Assembly: GCA_037039925.1 (NCBI GenBank)
Contig: JAXRKP010001604.1
Location: forward strand, 44,645-108,644
Length of the DNA: 64,000 bases
Direction of reading: 5' to 3'
Source: Doris montereyensis
Lineage: Eukaryota > Mollusca > Gastropoda > Nudibranchia > Dorididae
Each line of letters begins with the position of its first letter. The first letter of the stretch is position 1. Below the pieces are notes generated by a model that made no database searches, had not been told where the DNA came from, and saw only the letters and a list, made by a program, of their open reading frames with translations. Positions 35,586 to 45,769 of the stretch are shown here, one piece after another. The position numbers were made by a program, and so were the translations under genes.

Positions 35586-35846
35586 GTGAACAACACTGAC
35601 ATAAAGCCATTGGTGTTGCATGGAATTTTAATTTTAATGCTTACACTACTTACAGTTACAGGAATACCATTTCCCGTATTCAGAGAAAATTTGTTAAACA
35701 GGATCAACCGAAGATCTGCCAAAAACAGAAGATCTGCCAAAAAGTTGTCCTCGAATCACAACACTCACACAAGATCGTTTTATTCGAGGAATCGATTTCT
35801 CCACAGGTTACGGAGGATATCTCAGGCGGAATATGACAATAAGTGA
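35586..35846 (+). CDS. Doubtful small frame with hydrophobic and basic segments
   Basis: An open frame without an ATG at its start reads LVLHGILILMLTLLTVTG, then RRSAKNRRSAKK (an 18-bp tandem duplication) and a basic tail; the first Met is inside the hydrophobic stretch. The pattern suggests a signal peptide followed by a dibasic-rich peptide precursor, but the last codons come from the inserted repeat at 35826. It could be an exon or chance. Confidence 0.2.
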   Translation: MNNTDIKPLVLHGILILMLTLLTVTGIPFPVFRENLLNRINRRSAKNRRSAKKLSSNHNTHTRSFYSRNRFLHRLRRISQAEYDNK

Positions 35847-35926
35847 CAACTCCACTAATAAAGACAGAACAAACACGTGAGGTTTCAGGTATAACCCTTC
35901 GTCAGACAACAAACGAGAAATATCTA
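35826..35926 (-). mobile_element. 101-bp hammerhead-like repeat with 14-bp target duplication
   Basis: The insert is flanked by the direct repeat GGAGGATATCTCAG (35812-35825 and 35927-35940). On the minus strand it carries CTGACGA (35905-35899), a short hairpin region, and GAAAC (35886-35882), the layout of a hammerhead ribozyme core. The same sequence recurs at both ends of the element at 52262-53230. Hammerhead motifs of this type are known from Penelope-like elements and from small retrozymes. In this copy the bases on both sides of GAAA differ from the other copies, so cleavage is doubtful. Confidence 0.7.
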
Positions 35927-36397
35927 GGAGGATATCTCAGTATCTGCAAGAATGGTGAGGAATAAACTTTAAAGAAGTGAATTTGAAGCCTTACCAACCT
36001 GTCATTAGAATAGCACCTATCTTTTGTATTGCCACAGAAAACACATGCCATGAGCAACAGAACAGTCTTCGAAGACTGAAAATGGTACACACACAATGTA
36101 TACCTGTGAACACAATGTTGTGCATCAGCGGTTATGGGTCTTCCGGCCATTAACATTAACAATAACATGCCAATGGGCGGGCTACCGAGAATATGCCGAC
36201 TGGAAATAGTACACACACAATATATCGGTTAAAACTGATGAAAAGCGCCTATCAATTTGAAGGATAGGGGCTGCTGAGAATGCCCACTTTAAAAAATGAA
36301 GCACACCTGATTGCTCAAACGAGACAGAGACACATAGGGAGAACTGAGACAGTTCAGGCAGAGAAAGAGAGACGTAAACACTGACTGAGACAGACAG

Positions 36398-36665
36398 GGA
36401 CACAGTAGTCCAGAGATTGTCGGCCTCAACCAAAAGGTAGTGGGTTCGAACCCCGCCAACGGTTGAAAGTTTACTGATTTTTTTTTAGCAAAATCTAACC
36501 CCTGGATCGACACCTAGTCCCATTGGAGACGGCCGATAAGAAGGAGGTCCTGTGTGCAGATCACAACACTCTGTGCATGCTAAAGATCCCTTGGCTGTGT
36601 ACAGGGCAATCCAGACAAAATTAAAAATCCAGAGATCACCTTAGTTGTGGATGTGTGTAAAATCA
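36398..36665 (+). mobile_element. tRNA-derived SINE with conserved body, copy 1
   Basis: The head has AGTAGTCCAGAGATTGTCGG and B box GGGTTCGAACCCC. The body holds GGAGACGGCCGATAAGAAGG, TGCAGATCACAACACTCTGT and TAAAGATCCCTTGGCTGT, and ends near AGATCACCTTAGTTGTGGA. The body recurs at 37795 and, more divergent, at 60273. Confidence 0.85.
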
Positions 36666-37794
36666 AATCAAATTAAAGAGAGATAGAGATACTACTCGAC
36701 TACTCGCCAATAACGCACAGATTTTTCTTCAGTCATCATTATGTATTATAATTAATGGAAATTGTTCTTTTTTATTTTTATTATTTTATTATTATTTTAA
36801 AAGATCAAATTATGCTCTCATCTTAACTAATGACTAATAGAATATCACTCATTTCGATAATGAACTATTTTTTTGTGCAGTCACTCGTAATTTGAAATAT
36901 TAGCCGGTGTAGTGCGGTGACGTCACACATTCGGTCTCGCGAATTCCCATAGCTACCCGCGCCGATCAGCATTTGTTGTCCTCTCTGTGCTGCCCAATGG
37001 CTACATCTCGTTGAAAACCTATTGCAAATTAAATTTATGTCTAATTAAAGTGATAGCAAGCAATATATATATGTGTTCCGCTACATATTGATGAGTTTGA
37101 AAAATTACTCACTACAATTCTCTTGACTTTCTTTTTCTTTCATGTGCATTGGTCACAAAGTTGAGGCAAATCTCTCATTTCATTTTTAGGGGGCGCGATC
37201 CATTTGATCTGAGTTGTTTTAGTCATTATTGGGTTTTTGTTAATTTAAATAAAGAAAACCTTACACTTACACATTGACTAGTCTTTGATGATATCTCAAT
37301 ATCTGATAGCTTACGTTTCTGTTGTACAATGGCAACACAGTAAAAATCATGCACAAAGCCAATGCACAATTTCTTTTTTCCATGGGTACAGTTTTGGAAG
37401 ATTATTGCAAGATCTGGAAAAAAAAAGGAATGTGAAAAATGTTGCCGGTTCATACCTCTCATCAGGATCTAGATCTTCACTCCCATTTGTTCTGTAAAAT
37501 CTAACATTCCAACATAGATTACTTGGTCCCCGTGGGAAAATAGAGAATGCAAATGGCAAATCGTGGCTGCAAATTTTCGACTTTTATGCAATAAATGGCA
37601 ATTTTTCTTATTTTCACAAACAGGTGGTAAATTTTACACACGTTTTTTAATTAAATTTAAAATTATTTAGGTTTTTAAATTATTATTTTTTATTAATGTG
37701 GCCCTCTCTCTCTTTCTCGCTCCACTCTCTGTCTCTATGTATCTCTCTTGTGTCTCCTGTCTGTTTCTGTTTACCTCTCTCTCTTTGTCTGTCT
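36666..37794. other. Unassigned stretch with a CRE-like site
   Basis: No coding match is found. A perfect TGACGTCA lies at 36918-36925 in a CpG-containing patch (36905-36965) that stands out from AT-rich surroundings and could mark a promoter. Nothing downstream is recognised as its gene. Confidence 0.35.
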
Positions 37795-37940
37795 TTCGGA
37801 GACGGATAATAAAAAGGAGGTCCCGTGTGCAGATTGCAACACTCTGTGCACATTAAAGATCCCTTGGCTGTTAACAGGGCAGTCTGGGCAAAGTTAAAAA
37901 TCCTACCAAAAAACCCAGATCACCATTATTGTGGAAGTAG
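37795..37940 (+). mobile_element. Conserved-body SINE, truncated copy
   Basis: It shares GGAGACGG.TAATAAAAAGGAGGTCC, GCAACACTCTGTGCA and TTAAAGATCCCTTGGCTGT with the SINE at 36398. The tRNA-like head is missing and a TC-rich tract precedes it. Confidence 0.8.
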
Positions 37941-38489
37941 TAGGGACTCAATGTGTGTATCTCACATTGCATGTTTGGCTCACTTTCGGTTTAGAATTTC
38001 GGTATGAGACTTTTTGAGATACGTTCTGTTCCAACTTGCGAAGAGTATCTCAAAACCCTATACTAATAATATTCTTAGGCTGACATCTCACTCAGCCTCA
38101 GACTTATGAAAATGCTTTGATAACAATATTTTTTAATTATCTCATTTAAATTGAAGGGGCAGTATTCCATTTATTTTTCCCCCTAATAAAATGGATTGTT
38201 AAACCCGGATCTATTAGATATGATAAATTAATAGTTTATGGGAAGTCTTTATTTCAAACAAAATAGAAGATAATGAAGCGTGGGTTTGATAATAATTTAA
38301 ATAAGGAGGTGATACTCAATATTTTTAATACTATAGAGAGAGTATTAAATAAAGCATTATAAAAAAAGATATTTCTCTTATGAAGTAATAAAAGAAATAG
38401 GAAAAAAAAACCACCATAAAAAAATCCAATCAACTGCGAATACTTTGAAGATGGTAATCAGATAATTGATCCAAAAGATTAAAAATTTT
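37941..38489. other. Unassigned AT-rich stretch
   Basis: No gene or repeat is recognised. Confidence 0.45.
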
Positions 38490-39015
38490 AATCTTTCTTT
38501 CTTTCTTTACCAGCTCCCATTCTACCTTCCGGTGTATGGGTTTTAGATGCCCGAAACGATCTTTCTCCAGGCTGCCCTGCCCTGACAGTTTCTGTTTCCT
38601 TCCGTGAAAGTTAAATTTCTTTGCATTAATGCCTCTTTTATACTTCTTCCCACTTTCTCTGAGGTCTGCCTTTTGGTCTTTTACCTTGAGTTTTAGCACT
38701 GTATACTGATTTTGCTATTCTATTGTCTAATGTCATTCATTCTGTTAACATACCCAAACCATCTCAGTTGATTCATTTCTATCTTAGTTTTTATGCCATC
38801 TGCTTTGGTTTGATCTCTTATTGTTGTTTCTGATTTTGTCTCTTTTAGTTTTCCCTACTACTCTTTTTAGATATTTCATTTCGGCTGCCTGCACTCTACT
38901 GTATTCCCTACTGTCTTAGGTCCAGGTTTCATTACCATAGAGGAGAGTAGGACAATAAACTGTGTTGTATACTGCCATTTTGGTTTTTGTTGACAATTCT
39001 TGTTTACCTACAAAT
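38490..39015 (-). mobile_element. RTE-type LINE, copy E, 3' fragment
   Basis: It begins with the reversed AAAG tail (TTTCTTTCTTTCTTTACC) and the LINE 3' end, and runs into the C-terminal domain up to GKQELSTKTKMAVYNT near 38995. The rest is missing, a normal 5' truncation. Other sequence joins exactly at 39016. Confidence 0.88.
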
Positions 39016-39084
39016 GTCAGGAGATGTAGGCGTATGTTTATGCAGAGTGTGCTTTTATTTATAAGTGTACTTTTATCCAGCGAC

Positions 39085-39285
39085 TGCTGTATTTCCTCTA
39101 AGCTGTGCTCACACCAGGGAGAATAGGTGAGCACAGTTGAGAAATGTCTGCGCACACCAATGAACAACAAGAGCACGCACAAAATAAAAAAATCTTATTT
39201 ATTTGCACATAATTGGGATTTTTTCGTCAAACTTTGCACAATTTATGCACACAGACTACAAAAAATTAGAGGGAACATTGGTGGT
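39085..39285. mobile_element. Possible hAT-like MITE
   Basis: The left end CTGTATTTCCTCTAAGCTGTG and the reverse-complemented right end CAATGTTCCCTCTAATTTTT form an imperfect inverted repeat (CCTCTAA core). The interior has GTGAGCACAG and GTTGAGAAATGTCTGCGCAC, a texture common in hAT-derived MITEs. No clear 8-bp target duplication is seen. Confidence 0.4.
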
Positions 39286-40619
39286 CGCTTAGAACTAAAG
39301 ATGCGCAACAATACATCCTCAGGCATTACAGAAAATAAGGGAAGACATGGTCAACGTGGGAACATTTGGTTTAGCTTACAAATACAAAGCGAAAAGGTAC
39401 TGATCCAGGCCACAGCGATCATTACATCGCCCATCCCACTCGCTCATATAATGCCATCCAAGGCAATGGCAAAAGAACGCCAAATGATATTGAACTTTTT
39501 GTCATGAGATTATCCACCTTGATTTTATGGAAAGAAGTATACTGTACCACTGTAAAAAAAATTTTTTTTTAACGAAATGATCTGAAAGTGGTCCGTTTCA
39601 TTCAATTTCATTCAAAACTTGGGACTTGGAAAAACATACTTTGTAGCAGCGGAGTATACGTTGTATCATGAATACATTATACATGTACCAAGATTCTACT
39701 GTACAATGATTTATTTCTTTACAACACAGTGAGACATTTTTGACACATGCAATAATTGCTTCTTCTATTACCCGCCTTGTGTTTAGTCTAAATAGACATT
39801 ACAGTTACTAGTAATAAGTAGTATACAGTGCATTTGTGGTTTCAAATGCAACATTAATTTGGTAGTTTGTTATACCAGGTGCCAAAAAAAAAAAGCCCTT
39901 TAACTTTAAAGGTGTTTATCTCAAAAACTTTAAATACTTCAATGAAATCGCATATATATGCATAAGGTACCATTATAAATTTGTGTCATATAAGATCATG
40001 AAAATCAATCACCAAATAACCGAGAACTTAGGATTTTTGCAAAACGGATTGAAAACAAATAAAACTCATAATCACAAATAGAGGTGCTTAATTGACACTC
40101 ATTCTTGCCCTTGCTGGATGGATTTTAATAGATCTAGATCCTGAAATTTGATCTAGAATCTCAATCTACACTTGAGTTTGTGTTGAACTTTACAATCTAT
40201 TAAAACAAATGATCAAAGAAAAAAACAATGTTTATTGTTAGCACAATTTGGATGGAATCACGGAAAATGAATGTTAGAAAAAGTTCTGTTCTACTCTAAA
40301 TATTTATTAATAACAAAATACGATTCAAAATGAAGGAATTTATCATCTGCTGGATTTTCTGAGCTTGGTTAGACTTCCTTTCATTGAGTAACAACTAACA
40401 CAAGAGTATAATAATAAAAAATCCTTACTGCTTCACTCATTGGTCACAGCAAAATTTCTTTCTCATGATATTTCATTTTCGAACCTTACGTTGTTACATA
40501 ACTCCTCATAACATTAAAATGTCTTTATCAATTCTTTTCATACCAACACTACCATTTATTGAAAATTAATTATAGATTCCTAATGTGATAGGCCACTAAA
40601 AAAGAAAAACACTTCAAAA
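39286..40619. other. Unassigned AT-rich stretch
   Basis: No gene is recognised, and the frames are short and of low complexity. Confidence 0.45.
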
Positions 40620-41029
40620 GATATGTGTGGATCTGACAAAACCTGTCGCAAGGTGAAATTTTACATAACCTGATAGCCCAATGTGTTTTGAGCATTTTAT
40701 GTAATTTTAAACTTTATTTGGTCGACATTGTCAAATTTTGAAGAAGTACAAAAATTTTGTCAGAAGAATTTTAAGACTGAAGAAATCGCGTTCAAAGTTT
40801 TCCTTCTGTTTCAAAAAGAGTAAACAGTACACATTTTTAGCCACTTTCAAGGCAAAATATTTCGTCTGGGTGTACATAATTTTTAAAAATTTATTTTAAC
40901 CGGAAATGGAAAAGAACTCAATTTTTTTTTTTTAATCAACCGACGTACAAATTTTCCTTGTTTTCTTGGTTTGAATCCCTTTTTCAATGTTTCACCGTAG
41001 GCGGATTTTGTCAGATCCATACACATATC
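40620..41029. mobile_element. Inverted-repeat element (MITE-like, 410 bp)
   Basis: The left arm 40620-40658 (GATATGTGTGGATCTGACAA... GGTGAAA) is matched by the reverse complement of 40990-41029 (GATATGTGTATGGATCTGAC... GGTGAAA) with a few mismatches and one 2-base gap. The interior is AT-rich and non-coding. The flanks give no obvious target duplication, so the superfamily is unknown. Confidence 0.65.
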
Positions 41030-41412
41030 GGCATTTAAACTTGTGGGTAAAGTTTTGTTCCAATCATGCTTAGTATGTTATAGATTTTTTCTGTCTCCGT
41101 ACACAATCGTTGATGACTTTGTTCCATATTTACCAATATCATTGAAAATGTACATAACAAAACTTTAGCTCTCTCTCTCACTTTGCGTTTGATTTAATTG
41201 AAATCCGGTCATTACATTTTATGATAGAAATAGATGGTCTAAGTTTAGCACTTGCTTTTGAGCCATCCTATTATACAATGTATAATTTTTCAACTGTGAC
41301 CACCTAACATCCAACCCCTTGGGAAATTGAAAAGTAGGATGTTAGCTGGACTGTAATCTTAGGCAACATGATAATATCTTTTTTCACATTATAACAGACT
41401 ATTCTTCACACC
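41030..41412. other. Unassigned AT-rich stretch
   Basis: Nothing is recognised between the inverted-repeat element and the piggyBac element. Confidence 0.45.
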
Positions 41413-42316
41413 TTAACTCACTCACTACCATGACCGCATATGTGTCTGCCTCATATTTACTATTTTTTATCTATATGAACCGATGCGTAGTCAGCCTTGG
41501 TATTTTACACACGGGAAGGCATTTTATTTATCGTCTCAGTGCAGAAGAGTCGAATTACTTATAGTTATAGTGACTTCCCTTGATTCAGGAGTAGATCTTC
41601 TGACACTGAGTTACGAAGTTACTGACAGCCGCATTTACAGTCAGCCATGGCTTCTAATAGTCGACTGAGAAGAAACATTTTTGAAGTTTTAGATCCTTTT
41701 ACGCAAGATGGACCAGACATCGATGATTCTGATCTGGATGATAGTGATTCTGACCCTACTTTCTTCATGAGAAATGACGATCTTATGTGTGACTCAGACG
41801 ATGAGACGGCACCCAATGACAGAAAATGTCGCATGCTTAAACTCCTACTGGGACCTGTACCGGTATATCTAGATCTAGACCTACCGCATCTACGTCAAGA
41901 TTGTCCAATTCTAGAATCCAGTCACTAAATCTAAATCCTCCCACTCCCACTTCAACCAGACCCATACACCCAGTCACTGACAATGACAGGGACAGTACTG
42001 ACACTAACACTCAAAATCATTGGTTGTATGGACACTTATGGACATTTTGTGTGAAAGGATGTGGGGAAGGGAAATTTGATTTTTTTTTTAAGTTGGTGTG
42101 GGTAAAATATACCTTTTTTTAAATTTTCATAAAAAATAAACCATAAGAGATAAATCAAATTCTTTTTGTATAACCAAGTTCTTGTAAAGGGTTTTATTTT
42201 GCTGTAGTTTCATGCATGTAACATGTATGGTCAGGTCTGAATTTTTAAAAATTTGTCTAAAATGCCGGTAGCGAGTGGCTTGGTCTTGGCCCAGGGGCCG
42301 GTAGTGAGTGAGTTAA
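41413..42316 (+). mobile_element. piggyBac-type element, internally deleted (904 bp)
   Basis: TTAA at 41413-41416 and 42313-42316 bound a 13-bp perfect inverted end, CTCACTCACTACC. Near the right end CCGGTAG(C/T)GAGTG is repeated twice. Inside is the N-terminal part of a piggyBac transposase on the plus strand; the catalytic part is absent. TTAA targets are diagnostic of this superfamily. Confidence 0.9.
41647..41928 (+). pseudogene. N-terminal relic of a piggyBac transposase
   Basis: ATG in good context (CAGCCATGG) starts MASNSRLRRNIFEVL, followed by the acidic segment DIDDSDLDDSDSD usual at the start of piggyBac transposases, then DDLMCDSDDE. The frame ends after 93 codons. A Pro/Thr-rich continuation (PPTPTSTRPIHPVTDND) is visible in another frame from about 41934, suggesting one frameshift before the large deletion. 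All DDD catalytic residues are missing. Confidence 0.75.
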
Positions 42317-43004
42317 GAGCTGATACCTCCTATCTTATTGGACTCTACCAAGGTTCACACAAGATGCAAAGATAACATCAGTATTCTCAAATATGATTGG
42401 CTGACCAATCAGAAAGCTAGTTTTAAGCTTTACTTTAGCCAATGAATGGGGAAAAAAACTCAATGAAATATATACATGTAGTGGAGACACATTTTAAGGG
42501 CATTCCTCATCCACATGGAAAAGCCGGCCCACACTGAAGGGTAGGTGTGAGGAACAAAGCAAAATCCAGCCTTCACACAACAAGGTTTGTTAGGGCAGGA
42601 CGGAAATAGCTGGCCATCCCGCCACAGGTGCTAAGATGGGTGCCGAGCAGCGCCTTGTTATCTCGTAATGGCTGGGTGAAGCAGTTTACAACACTTTCAT
42701 TTTGCACAAATAGCTGTATTAATATCAAATTCAACTTTATGAATGAGATGGCTGTAATTGGTAATCGGTGTGAAACAATTAGCATACCGACAACTCAGAT
42801 AGTGAGAAAAATTTGTGTTCGGTCAGTTCCCAAAAATGGGATGTCAGTATTGTTAGCTGGACCGGGTGGGATGTATGGGGACCAATTTATATAGAAAAAA
42901 ATTCTATTTCTGATAAAAATGGATGTAATGCGGGCCGGGATCTAGTTAGGTGGCTACTACTGAACTGTAAAATAGCCTATACCTATAACTATACCTTCTT
43001 CATT
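42317..43004. other. Unassigned stretch
   Basis: No gene is recognised. It contains short frames only, and the 3' flank of the RNF2 gene. Confidence 0.4.
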
Positions 43005-43010
43005 TTTATT
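43005..43010 (-). terminator. Polyadenylation signal of RNF2
   Basis: AATAAA on the minus strand, 75 bases past the RNF2 stop codon. Confidence 0.55.
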
Positions 43011-43084
43011 AATATCTCCCTGATTCCTCTCTCACATTCTCCATTGAATTTTGAATGTAATATAATTGTGACAACAAAAACAAT

Positions 43085-43272
43085 TTATGGCCACTTTTTG
43101 GAGGAATGACCGGATAACTTTCGCAAAGCATAAAAAATTTCAAGAGGTTTGTTGAATTTCCAGTATTTTTCTTTGACCTGCTCCAGGCTCATTGTTCCAC
43201 TCAGGAGACTGTAATGGCCGGGTTGGGACGCCACAAAAATGTCATATTTACTAGCTCCTCCTGAAGCTTCAT
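43085..43272 (-). CDS. RNF2: RNF2/RING1 orthologue, last exon (RAWUL domain, C-terminal half)
   Basis: After acceptor ATTCACAG the exon finishes a split Asp codon and reads EASGGASKYDIFVASQPGHY, SLLSGTMSLEQVKEKYWKFN and KPLEIFYA, then a divergent tail and TAA at 43087-43085. These are the last strands of the RAWUL ubiquitin-like fold with which RING1/RING2 bind CBX or RYBP proteins in Polycomb repressive complex 1. The tail after FYA is longer and unlike vertebrate RNF2. The frame is intact. Confidence 0.9.
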
Positions 43273-43364
43273 CTGTGAATAAATTTTAAAAGGCAACAAT
43301 ATTTATATTATATTACCTCATGGCAAAAGAGAATAAAAAAAATATTTATATACAACACCAGGCA

Positions 43365-43515
43365 GTGGACAGGTGTTTGTACTGGGAATAGGCCACCCCG
43401 CCTCCAGCTGCCTTGCAGGTGGGTCTTGGCTGACCCAAAGCTAAGGGAGTTAACCAAACAAAACATCACAATAAAGACCCAGTGGGTGGGGGGATCCTCA
43501 CAGTGGCACAGAAGA
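43365..43515 (+). mobile_element. Solo RTE 5' leader in RNF2 intron 2
   Basis: CAGGCAGTGGACAGGTG (outer leader segment), one monomer with GCCTTGCAGGTGGGTCTTGG and AAGCTAAGGGAGTTAACC, then the junction sequence GATCCTCACAGTGGCA, where other copies continue into the LINE body. Here the LINE body is absent. Confidence 0.8.
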
Positions 43516-44095
43516 CAAAAGTGAGAAAGAAGAGATGTTGCCTCTACACCACAAAAGGGCTTATACTATAAATTATAAGCGACACCCTGCTCTGATGCCA
43601 CTCACAACATGCGACAAACATGGTGGCCTCACTGGCCCAGAGGAGAGATAGAGGTAGATGGAAGAATTACACATGACAGTAGAGCAAAAAGAGTGAATAT
43701 AGACTACAGGAAAAACTTAATATTGTCGGTGAGTATTTTTCACATAATAGAAGGCGCATTTTGTGATAAATATTTGATACATAGCCCACACATTAGAGAG
43801 AAACACTCACGACGTAATGTCACATGACTTCTGAAGAAATTAACACTTTTATACATAGGCCCTACTGACTTTATAAAAGTTCAGATCACATTAAAATTTG
43901 GCATACTCGCGCAGAAAAACCTACTGCATATAATAAAACGATAGCAACACATTTTGTAAAAACATTTTTTAAAATTAAAAGCATCGTAGGCCCTACCATG
44001 TCACAAGTATCATTCAATGCAAGAGCGTTGGCAAGCCATATGCATGCTCAGGACCGGGATGTCAACAGGAGACGTAAGACATTTCAACTTAAACT

Positions 44096-44149
44096 GTAAC
44101 CAGTCGACTATTGTATTATATGTAACCAGTCGACTATTGTATTATATGT
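44096..44149. repeat. 26-bp tandem duplication
   Basis: GTAACCAGTCGACTATTGTA plus six more bases occurs twice in exact tandem within RNF2 intron 2. Confidence 0.95.
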
Positions 44150-44752
44150 ACAGCTAAACCAATGGGTTTTGCAACAGGAGCCAAAAATGGCCGCCCTTGG
44201 CCTGGTTAACCACGTGTTACAACTTTGTTTTAAAATCACACATTACAAAGACTACCTGACAGCAAATAAGATGTCATAATGGAAACAAACCAGACACATT
44301 TGTAAGTGTAGATGGTGGCTTCTGATTTCATTTTCATCGATGTCGACAAGAACGGAATTGGAATGGAAAGATGCACTCCTTCATATTGACTCCCAGTCCT
44401 ACCATTATTCTTTATTGGAAATATGGAATAAATTTGGGAAATTAAAATTGTAAGTAAGTAACCGACTACGTGTACTGTACGATTGACCCAAACTAAGTGT
44501 GGTTGTGTGTGTAGAGCATCTCATTTTTCACTCTATCAAATCAATAACAATCATCAACTGATGCTGACCTCTATACTTCTCTCAAATCTCAAGGTACATA
44601 CTTGTGAAGAACTTGACTTGACGAATGTTTTATTTGTCACACAGAAAGACACATTGGAACTGTTGCAGCACCATGAATAGTAAATAGAAAATAAACGGCT
44701 AATGAATTTGGTATAAGTGAGATTTATCACATAAAAATTATTATTTTCTCAC

Positions 44753-44818
44753 CAGTGTCACTTTCTCCAGATGCATCCACAGACAGTCTGATTGTAAGAT
44801 ACTTCGACAGGTGGTCAA
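44753..44818 (-). CDS. RNF2: RNF2/RING1 orthologue, middle exon (start of RAWUL)
   Basis: A 66-base exon between acceptor TATACTAG and donor G|GTGAGA. It gives DHLSKYLTIRLSVDASGESD, matching the conserved DHLSKYL(A)VRLALEE block of RING1/RING2. Its phase (2 bases, 21 codons, 1 base) joins both neighbours without loss: the first joined codon is Val (NATV-DHL), the last Asp. This small exon is decisive for the gene model. Confidence 0.92.
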
Positions 44819-45769
44819 CTAGTATAAAAAAATTAATAAAAAAACATTAATAAATAATACAATGAATTTATTAAGTAAATTATGAGTAAAATTAAATACA
44901 AGGGAAAGAGGTCATCATTATTTTGGTATCAAGTATCGTACGTAAAATTTACATTTGACTATCACAAACTTTTTTTACTTCTCAACACACACAATTAAAG
45001 TGCCAACTGAATTATAAATTCATGATATATTTTGTAGTACACATACTTTAATTTAAATTTGAACTAAAATGCATACGTCCAGTAAAGCGTAAGATTTTCA
45101 AGTCAAAAGTGTCAAATGGAAAAGGCCCTAGACGCATATATATGACATGTACATGCTATTTAATATTAAGTGGTAACAATGTTTCCGTTTCAAATTTTGC
45201 TTTATTGGACATACTATTTTGCTTCCCTTCAGTGTCACATTATATTTGATTGTCTCTGAGTGAACGAAGGAGAAAAAGATAAATGATGAATTGCCAAATT
45301 TGAGGACTTACTTAACTTACTTAGCAACACTCGCTAACCATACGCAAATGGATATAGATCTTAAATAGTAATATAACCATAATGCCAAATATATGTTTGA
45401 TCATAATGAGTGAGAGTGAGAGAGAAATAGAATAATTCACAAAACTTTGAAAACCTAAAACTATACTCACATTCAGAACCCTATTGATGACAGATTTGTG
45501 TGTGTGTGTGTTGCGTGGGGTGGGGGTGGGGAGAAGGAGGTATAGTATAATAATTTAGTACAGTAGTGACCACCTAAATGCCTGCCATCATAAAGGCTAT
45601 TTCATCTAAAGTAAATGCCAGCAATCCCAGTGAAACCGATTTTTTTCTATATAAATTATAAATTGCCCCTCTAAATACCCATTTCAAAACCATGATTTTC
45701 CGCTGAATGCCCGGTCTCAACGGCAACTGCAGGAATCATCTTCTCCAAATTATCACCATAGTTAATTGA
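44819..45769. other. RNF2 intron 1, 3' part, no recognisable content
   Basis: AT-rich intron sequence with no repeat or gene seen. Confidence 0.5.
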
